A stretch of 5,377 bases of DNA from Bacteroidota bacterium (GTDB lineage: Bacteria; Bacteroidota; Ignavibacteria; SZUA-365): contig JAGTUZ010000148.1 of assembly GCA_018224415.1 (NCBI GenBank), positions 1 to 5,377 on the forward strand. Direction: 5' to 3'. A program made the position numbers and the translations under genes. The notes beneath the pieces were generated by a model. That model did no database searches and was not told the DNA's origin. It saw only the letters and a list, made by a program, of their open reading frames with translations. Below are positions 1-5,377 of this stretch, one piece after another; position 1 is the stretch's first letter, and each line of letters starts with the position of its first letter.

Positions 1-54
1 AATCAGGTGTGACGAGCACCGCCGCGCGGGTGTGTCCGGGGCCAAGACATTGAT

Positions 55-83
55 TTGACTCACAATTCCGGCTGTGGTATATT
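55..83 (+). promoter_or_regulatory. Strong sigma70-type promoter for tRNA-Gln and probably the prs operon
   Basis: A -35 box TTGACT (55-60) and a -10 box TATATT (78-83) are separated by an ideal 17-base spacer. Each box differs from consensus at one position. Transcription should start near base 90, about 33 bases before the tRNA. No comparably good promoter is seen between the tRNA and prs, so this one may also drive the protein genes downstream. The match is read directly from the sequence; its use in vivo is inferred. Confidence 0.8.
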
Positions 84-89
84 TGCTAA

Positions 90-108
90 CTACTGTATTT
101 TGCAGTAG
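90..108 (+). promoter_or_regulatory. Inverted repeat at the predicted transcription start
   Basis: CTACTG (90-95) is complementary to CAGTAG (103-108) around a 7-base centre, and the stem can be lengthened inward by one G-U and one A-U pair. It lies directly at the expected start site of the promoter at 55-83. It could be a repressor operator, a hairpin at the 5' end of the transcript that protects or guides processing of the tRNA precursor, or chance. The pairing is visible; the role is not known. Confidence 0.35.
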
Positions 109-122
109 AATTATGATTTTGG

Positions 123-194
123 TGGGGCGTAGCCAAGCGGTAAGGCATCGGCCTTTGGAGCCGACATGCGCAGGTTCGAATCCTGCCGCCCCAG
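123..194 (+). tRNA. tRNA-Gln (anticodon UUG)
   Basis: The full cloverleaf can be folded. The 7-bp acceptor stem is 123-129 with 187-193. The D arm has GCC/GGC pairing. The anticodon stem is 148-152 with 160-164, enclosing the loop CTTTGGA with anticodon TTG at 155-157. The variable loop has five bases. The T arm is 170-174/182-186 with a TTCGAAT loop. Base 194 (G) is the discriminator, as in bacterial tRNA-Gln, and the first pair is the weak U-A pair typical of glutamine tRNA. The 3' CCA is not encoded (bases 195-197 are CAG), so the host must add it with a CCA-adding enzyme. It lies upstream of prs on the same strand and probably shares its promoter. Confidence 0.97.
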
Positions 195-213
195 CAGCAG
201 TTGGCTCGTTCGT

Positions 214-229
214 CCGGGCAGCGGCCCGG
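214..229 (+). other. GC-rich hairpin between tRNA-Gln and prs
   Basis: CCGGGC (214-219) pairs perfectly with GCCCGG (224-229) across a 4-base loop. No T-run follows, so it does not look like a full intrinsic terminator. It may set the 3' boundary for tRNA processing or weaken read-through into prs. The rest of the spacer (195-287) holds no promoter or gene that I can support, only the prs ribosome binding site at its end. Confidence 0.4.
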
Positions 230-287
230 TATCGCGCGTTCCAACCGTCTCACGACTCCTTGACGACCCGAAGCGAGGTACAGACGA

Positions 288-1235
288 ATGTTAGTCTTCA
301 GCGGACGATCGAATCCGGCACTCGCCGAAAACATCGCCGCGCAGATCGGTGAGCCGCTCGGCGCCTGCGAAATCAAGTCGTTCTCTGACGGCGAGATCTG
401 GGTCAAGTACCGCGAGAACATCCGCGGGCGCGACGTGTTCATCATCCAGAGCACGAATCCCCCGGCGGAAAACTTGTTCGAGTTGCTGATTCTGATCGAC
501 GCGGCGAAGCGCGCCTCGGCGCGGCGTGTGACGGCAGTGATCCCGTACTTCGGGTATGCGCGGCAGGACCGCAAGGACCAGCCCCGCGTGGCCATCACGG
601 CCAAGCTGGTGGCGAATTTGATCACCAGTGCCGGCGCCGACCGCATTGTTTCGATGGACCTGCACGCGCCGCAGATCCAGGGCTTTTTCGACATCCCCTT
701 CGATCACCTGTACTCGTCGGCGGTGCTGCTCAAGTCCTTCCGCGAACAGGCGATCGAGAATCTGTCCGTGGTCTCGCCCGACGTGGGCGGCATCAAGATG
801 GCACGGTCCTTCGCCAAGCGGCTGAAGGCGGAACTGGTGGTGCTCGACAAGCGCCGTCCGCGACAGAACGAGGCCGAGGTGATGAACATCATCGGCCAGG
901 TCGAAGGTCGCAACGTGCTGCTGGTCGACGACATGATCGACACCGGCGGTACCTTCGCCAATGCGGTGAAGGCCCTGAAGAAGTCCGGCGCGGATAAAGT
1001 GTACGGCGCCTGCACGCACGCAGTGTTTTCAGGCCACGCCCCGGAGAAAATCGGTGAATCGGGTGTGACACGCATTCTGGTCACCGACACGATTCCGTTG
1101 CGAAAAGAAATGATCGACACCGGGCTTGTGGAAGTGCAGTCCGTTGCCAGCCTGTTCGCCGAGGCGATCAAGCGCACGCATCTGCACCAGTCCATCAGTT
1201 CGCTCTTCGACATCGACAAAGACAAACTCATGTAA
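288..1235 (+). CDS. prs: Ribose-phosphate pyrophosphokinase (PRPP synthetase)
   Basis: This cytoplasmic enzyme transfers pyrophosphate from ATP to ribose 5-phosphate, giving PRPP and AMP. PRPP feeds purine, pyrimidine, NAD, histidine and tryptophan synthesis. The 315-residue length equals that of the E. coli enzyme. Visible class I motifs are FSDGE (32-36), the flexible ATP-binding segment YARQDRK (90-96), the active-site histidine in MDLHAPQIQGFF (H126), the catalytic-loop lysine and arginine K188 and R190 in DKRRP, and the PRPP-binding signature VDDMIDTGGT (213-222). The ATG start is supported by GAGGT at 275-279, eight bases upstream, and by the family-typical beginning with FSGRSNPALA. 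It follows tRNA-Gln and precedes rplY by 29 bases. The prs-ctc-pth order is also known from Bacillus, so the linkage is ancient. I see nothing broken or missing. Confidence 0.98.
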   Translation: MLVFSGRSNPALAENIAAQIGEPLGACEIKSFSDGEIWVKYRENIRGRDVFIIQSTNPPAENLFELLILIDAAKRASARRVTAVIPYFGYARQDRKDQPRVAITAKLVANLITSAGADRIVSMDLHAPQIQGFFDIPFDHLYSSAVLLKSFREQAIENLSVVSPDVGGIKMARSFAKRLKAELVVLDKRRPRQNEAEVMNIIGQVEGRNVLLVDDMIDTGGTFANAVKALKKSGADKVYGACTHAVFSGHAPEKIGESGVTRILVTDTIPLRKEMIDTGLVEVQSVASLFAEAIKRTHLHQSISSLFDIDKDKLM

Positions 1236-1264
1236 TTGATACACGTTTCATCAGGAGTATTCCC

Positions 1265-1903
1265 GTGGCTGAAATAACCCTCAATGCAACCATCCGTGAT
1301 TACACGGGGCGTTCGAAGTCGAATGCCGCGCGCCGGGACGGCAAGGTCCCGGGCGTGTTCTATCTCGGCAGCGACAAGAACATCACCATCGAGGTCGAAG
1401 CGCTTGATCTCCGGGCCCTTGTCTATACGTCGGAGACCACGATCATCGACCTGCAGTTCAGTGACGGCACGAGCGAAGCGGCTGTGCTGCGCGAAGTGCA
1501 GTTCGACCCGATCACCGACCGCATCATGCATATCGACCTCATCGGTGTCGTCCGCGGCCAGTTGATGAAGTTCGAAGTGCCCATCACACTCGAAGGCCAG
1601 TCGGAAGGCGTGCGCGGCGGCGGTGTGCTCACGCAGACCCTGCACAAGGTCGAAGTGGAATGTCTCCCGAAGGATCTGCCGCAGCACATCGTGCTCGACG
1701 TCACGCATCTCCTCGCTGGAGAATCCCTGTCGGTCGCTGACATCGATGTCGAAGGCCTCGTGATCATCACTTCACCCGACGTGAACGTGGCCGTGGTCGC
1801 CCATTCCCGCACCGACGCAGACGAGACCGAGGAAGGTGTCGAGGGCGTCGAGGGCAGCGAAGAGCCCGAAGTCATTCCCCACGGAAAGGACGAGGAGGCG
1901 TAA
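1265..1903 (+). CDS. rplY: 50S ribosomal protein L25, long Ctc/TL5 type
   Basis: L25 binds 5S rRNA in the large ribosomal subunit; the long Ctc/TL5 form is linked to stress in some bacteria. The protein has 212 residues, against about 94 in E. coli, so it is the two-domain form. The N-terminal 5S rRNA-binding domain (about 1-93) shows GKVPGVFY (27-33) and REVQFDPITDRIMHIDL (76-92), both family hallmarks. The C-terminal beta domain (about 97-182) contains VEVECLPKDLPQHI. Residues 184-212 form a low-complexity tail rich in Glu and Gly with EGVEGVEG, net acidic and probably disordered. The GTG start has AGGAG at 1253-1257, seven bases upstream, and gives the usual MAEI-type beginning. The last codons also contain the Shine-Dalgarno-like GAGGAGG that probably serves pth. 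Confidence 0.95.
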   Translation: MAEITLNATIRDYTGRSKSNAARRDGKVPGVFYLGSDKNITIEVEALDLRALVYTSETTIIDLQFSDGTSEAAVLREVQFDPITDRIMHIDLIGVVRGQLMKFEVPITLEGQSEGVRGGGVLTQTLHKVEVECLPKDLPQHIVLDVTHLLAGESLSVADIDVEGLVIITSPDVNVAVVAHSRTDADETEEGVEGVEGSEEPEVIPHGKDEEA

Positions 1904-1917
1904 GCCTGCGTCCCTTG
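1892..1917 (+). promoter_or_regulatory. Ribosome binding site and non-ATG start region of pth
   Basis: GAGGAGG (1892-1898) lies inside the final codons of rplY. The first in-frame start candidates for pth are CTG at 1906 (7 bases downstream of GAGGAGG) and TTG at 1915 (16 bases). The frame holds no ATG or GTG until GTG at 2077, which would remove the first beta strand of the enzyme. Spacing favours the rare CTG; known start-codon preference favours TTG. The two differ by only three residues. The rplY stop at 1901-1903 sits between the site and the start, so translation is probably coupled by re-initiation. Confidence 0.55.
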
Positions 1918-2651
1918 CCGCCGCAATCGCCACAGGACACGGACGATCCGACGGCCGCAGATGCGCCGGCGCCAGATGCACCGGCATACGACGCACCGGC
2001 ATACGACGCACCGGCATACGACGCACCGGCTTCATCCGATGAAACGGGCGAAGAGGCCCGTCCCCCGCGGCTCGCGGTGATCGGTCTGGGCAATCCCGGA
2101 GCACGGTACGCGGACACGCGGCACAATATCGGCTTTCATGTCATCGACAAGCTCGCGGATGTTCTGCATATTCGCGAGCTTTCGTTTGAGGAAAACCGCT
2201 GGCAGGCGGCAGGCACTCACGGCGCCTGGGAGGTTATTCTCTGCAAGCCGTGGACGTACATGAATCTGAGCGGCGAGGCGGTTGTATCGCTGAAACGGCA
2301 ATACGATCTCCGCCCCGCCGAACTTCTCGTCATATACGACGAGGTGCAGCTTCCGCTCGGCCACCTGCGACTGCGCGGCCGAGGAAGCGATGGAGGACAC
2401 AACGGCCTGGCTTCCGTTCTTGCGGAAACCGGAACGGACAGAATTTCGCGAGTGCGCTGCGGTGTTGGTTTTTCAACCCAAGCTGATGATCTTGCGGAAT
2501 ATGTCTTGAGCCCGTTCAACGAAGAAGAACGCCCTCGTGTCGCGTCCATGATCGACCGCGCCGCCGAGGCGGTGCTTGCGGTCATGGATTCTGGCATGGA
2601 GCGAGCGATGAATGTCTTTAATACTCCACCCACAACACATCAGGATTCGTT

Positions 2652-2655
<4 letters not shown>
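1915..2655 (+). CDS. pth: Peptidyl-tRNA hydrolase with a repeat-containing N-terminal extension
   Basis: Pth cleaves the ester bond of peptidyl-tRNAs that drop off ribosomes and so recycles tRNA in the cytoplasm. The catalytic core is about residues 53-240. It shows VIGLGNPGARYADTRHN (55-71) with N60 and the catalytic H70, KPWTYMNLSG (111-120) with M116, IYDEVQLP (140-147) with D142, and GSDGGHNGL (157-165) with N163. These match the E. coli active-site residues N10, H20, M67, D93 and N114. The family normally begins within about five residues of the GLGNPG motif. Here about 52 residues rich in Ala, Pro, Asp and Glu precede it, including a tandem APAYD repeat. The start is TTG at 1915, or CTG at 1906; neither can be excluded. 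The stop overlaps the hppA start as ATGA, indicating translational coupling. Function is secure; the exact N-terminus is not. Confidence 0.93.
1963..2031 (+). repeat. 15-bp tandem repeat coding APAYD in the Pth extension
   Basis: Three identical copies of GCACCGGCATACGAC stand at 1978-1992, 1993-2007 and 2008-2022. They are preceded by a degenerate copy (1963-1977, coding APAPD) and followed by a partial copy (2023-2030). The unit is a multiple of three, so gain or loss of copies keeps the frame. The encoded stretch should be an extended, unstructured Ala/Pro/Asp linker. Exact nucleotide identity, including third positions, points to recent duplication by slippage. Confidence 0.9.
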
Positions 2656-4661
<2,006 letters not shown>

Positions 4662-4662
4662 C

Positions 4663-4691
4663 CCGCGTTTCCCCACGCGGCAGTCGGGGAA
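4663..4691 (+). other. Two mutually exclusive hairpins just after hppA
   Basis: CCGCGT (4663-4668) pairs with ACGCGG (4675-4680). The loop of this hairpin, TTCCCC (4669-4674), is fully complementary to GGGGAA (4686-4691), which is followed by the T-rich GTTCTTTTC. The two 6-bp helices overlap sterically, so the RNA should choose one or form a strained pseudoknot. The second helix with its T-rich trail is a weak terminator candidate for the upstream operon. The pairing is exact; the function is inferred. Confidence 0.4.
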
Positions 4692-4708
4692 GTTCTTTTC
4701 GCAACCAA

Positions 4709-4770
4709 TTGACCCTGCTCGGCGGCGCCGTGCGTCGCCGGGCCGTTTTCTTTCACAGTCCAAAGGGCAA
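4709..4770 (+). promoter_or_regulatory. Structured rpsF leader, possible S6:S18 autoregulatory element
   Basis: A GC-rich hairpin (4720-4728 with 4732-4740) is followed by an unpaired-looking GGCCG with the trinucleotide CCG at 4743-4745. Known S6:S18-binding leaders of rpsF consist of a hairpin and a bulge with conserved CCG closed by a basal stem. A basal stem is possible here between 4709-4716 and 4764-4770, with one bulged A. It would cover the AAAGGG Shine-Dalgarno sequence (4762-4767), allowing translation control. The basal stem is short, so this is a candidate only. Confidence 0.35.
4720..4754 (+). terminator. Terminator-like hairpin in the rpsF leader (possible attenuator)
   Basis: CGGC (4720-4723) can pair with GCCG (4742-4745), and GGCG (4724-4727) with CGCC (4736-4739), leaving a bulged GG on the 3' side. 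TTTTCTTTC (4746-4754) follows immediately, as in an intrinsic terminator. Because rpsF starts only 24 bases later and I see no promoter in between, it would act as an attenuator for rpsF rather than a plain operon end. It competes with the CCG-exposing fold of the same bases. Confidence 0.45.
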
Positions 4771-4777
4771 CGCTTCA

Positions 4778-5377
4778 ATGAAACGCTTCTACGAGTGCAC
4801 GTTCATCGTCAACCCCGGGTTGGATGACGCACAGATCGAATCCACGGTGAAAATTGCCGAAGACACCATCGTCAAGAACGGTGGGGAACTCGTCAACACC
4901 GAACACCTCGGCCGCCGCCGTCTCGCCTACCCTATCACCAAGAAACATAACGGCTTTTACGTCTGCATCGAGTTCGAGGCCGAAGGACGCATCGTCGAAA
5001 AGGTCGAACGCTTCCTTACGCTCGACGAAAATGTGATGCGCTATCTCACCGTCACCCTTGACCACCGCGAGCTCGAAGCCAAACGCAGCCGCGCTGCCAT
5101 GATCCTCCAGGAAAAAGAAGCCGCTGACAACCCCAGTGGCGACCGGAAACCGGACGGCGACAGACGGTCCTCAAACGACAGGAAGCCCGCAGGCGACAGA
5201 AAGCCGGAAGCCGACAAGAAGCCGGAAGCCGACAAGAAGCCGGAAGCTGAAGTGAAGCCGGAAGCTGAAGTGAAGCCGGAAGCCGAAGTGAAGCCGGAAG
5301 CCGAAGTGAAGCCGGAAGCCGAAGTGAAGCCGGAAGCCGAAGTGAAGCCGGAAGCCGAAGTGAAGCCGGAAGCTGAA
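4778..5377 (+). CDS. rpsF: 30S ribosomal protein S6 with long repeat tail (3' end outside window)
   Basis: S6 binds the central domain of 16S rRNA together with S18 in the platform of the small subunit. The core is residues 1 to about 96, starting with MKRFYECTFIVNPGLDD and containing LGRRRLAYPITKKHNGFYV (44-62) and VMRYLTV (86-92), all typical of S6. The ATG has AAAGGG about ten bases upstream. After a charged linker, residues 122-200 are hexapeptide repeats, first like DRKPxG, then KPEADK, then KPEAEV. No stop codon occurs before the edge, so at least 104 residues follow the core; E. coli S6 is about 131-135 residues in total. The tail should be disordered and highly charged. In many bacteria ssb, rpsR and rplI follow rpsF, but the window ends first. 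S6 identity is firm; the role of the tail is unknown. Confidence 0.95.
   Translation, partial: MKRFYECTFIVNPGLDDAQIESTVKIAEDTIVKNGGELVNTEHLGRRRLAYPITKKHNGFYVCIEFEAEGRIVEKVERFLTLDENVMRYLTVTLDHRELEAKRSRAAMILQEKEAADNPSGDRKPDGDRRSSNDRKPAGDRKPEADKKPEADKKPEAEVKPEAEVKPEAEVKPEAEVKPEAEVKPEAEVKPEAEVKPEAE
5141..5377 (+). repeat. 18-bp tandem repeat in the rpsF tail, continuing past the edge
   Basis: The clear array starts at 5201 with 18-bp units: two coding KPEADK (5201-5236), seven coding KPEAEV (5237-5362), and a 15-base partial unit to the window end. Within the KPEAEV units the only differences are GCT against GCC in the Ala codon (GCT in units starting 5237, 5255 and 5363). Upstream, 5141-5200 holds diverged copies in the same hexapeptide register (DRKPDG, DRRSSN, DRKPAG). 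Divergence therefore falls with distance from the S6 core, as expected if the array grows at its distal part. Confidence 0.92.

Noticed and set aside
1..54. Possible 3' end of an upstream gene (one frame stops at 51-53, another at 56-58, a third at 10-12)
   Set aside because: The open stretches are 3 to 18 codons and show no recognisable family motif, so no frame can be chosen.
259..290. TTGAC-like -35 element just before prs
   Set aside because: No -10 hexamer occurs at suitable spacing; the region is occupied by the prs ribosome binding site.
86..694. Minus-strand open frame covering tRNA-Gln and the start of prs
   Set aside because: It reads through the antisense of a perfect tRNA and of prs. 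Proteins translated from tRNA antisense are a common false annotation.
704..1708. Minus-strand open frame spanning the prs-rplY junction
   Set aside because: It is a shadow of two secure plus-strand genes, with no protein motif and no supporting ribosome binding site.
1836..2042. Plus-strand frame with a TGIRR repeat overlapping the rplY end and pth start
   Set aside because: The repeat is only the alternative-frame reading of the 15-bp APAYD repeat. It ends without a domain and conflicts with pth.
2077..2079. GTG as an alternative pth start giving a normal-length enzyme
   Set aside because: It would cut into the first beta strand just before GLGNPG and has no well-spaced Shine-Dalgarno sequence; the upstream start with an extension fits better.
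4709..4740. TTGACC as a -35 box for a separate rpsF promoter
   Set aside because: The position 17 bases downstream is GCGTCG, unlike a -10 box, so no promoter can be supported.
5201..5377. The 18-bp array as a CRISPR or intergenic satellite
   Set aside because: There are no spacers, the period is a multiple of three, and the array continues the S6 reading frame, so it is a coding repeat.

Overview
The window is a dense, single-strand (+) run of housekeeping genes from a fairly GC-rich bacterium. In order it holds a sigma70-type promoter, tRNA-Gln(UUG), prs (PRPP synthetase), rplY/ctc (ribosomal protein L25), pth (peptidyl-tRNA hydrolase), hppA (membrane ion-pumping pyrophosphatase) and rpsF (ribosomal protein S6), which runs off the right edge. 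All five protein genes are identified from family motifs and none shows a frameshift. The order prs-rplY-pth-rpsF with an inserted hppA, the tRNA without an encoded CCA, and the K+-dependent type of pyrophosphatase do not look gammaproteobacterial. A planctomycete-like or other deep-branching Gram-negative lineage is plausible, but this is inference and the phylum cannot be fixed from the window.

Bases 1-54 hold no recognisable gene. Bases 55-122 carry the promoter and a dyad at the expected transcription start. The tRNA occupies 123-194. A 93-base spacer containing a short GC-rich hairpin without a U-tract leads to prs. Prs, rplY, pth and hppA follow with gaps of 29 bases, about 11 bases and a 4-base ATGA overlap, so they look like one transcription unit. 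The 116-base gap between hppA and rpsF is full of competing RNA structures, including a terminator-like hairpin with a T-rich run. This suggests attenuation or autogenous control of rpsF.

The genes fit a common theme of translation and nucleotide supply. Prs makes PRPP for nucleotide synthesis. L25 and S6 are ribosomal proteins. Pth recycles stalled peptidyl-tRNA. HppA could hydrolyse the pyrophosphate released by tRNA charging and nucleotide synthesis and conserve the energy as an ion gradient.

The most unusual feature is that three neighbouring translation proteins carry low-complexity, charged, probably disordered appendages. Pth has a repeat-containing N-terminal extension of about 52 residues. 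L25 has an acidic C-terminal tail. S6 has a long C-terminal hexapeptide-repeat tail that is still unfinished at the window edge. I found no CRISPR array, insertion sequence or clearly new defence-type system.
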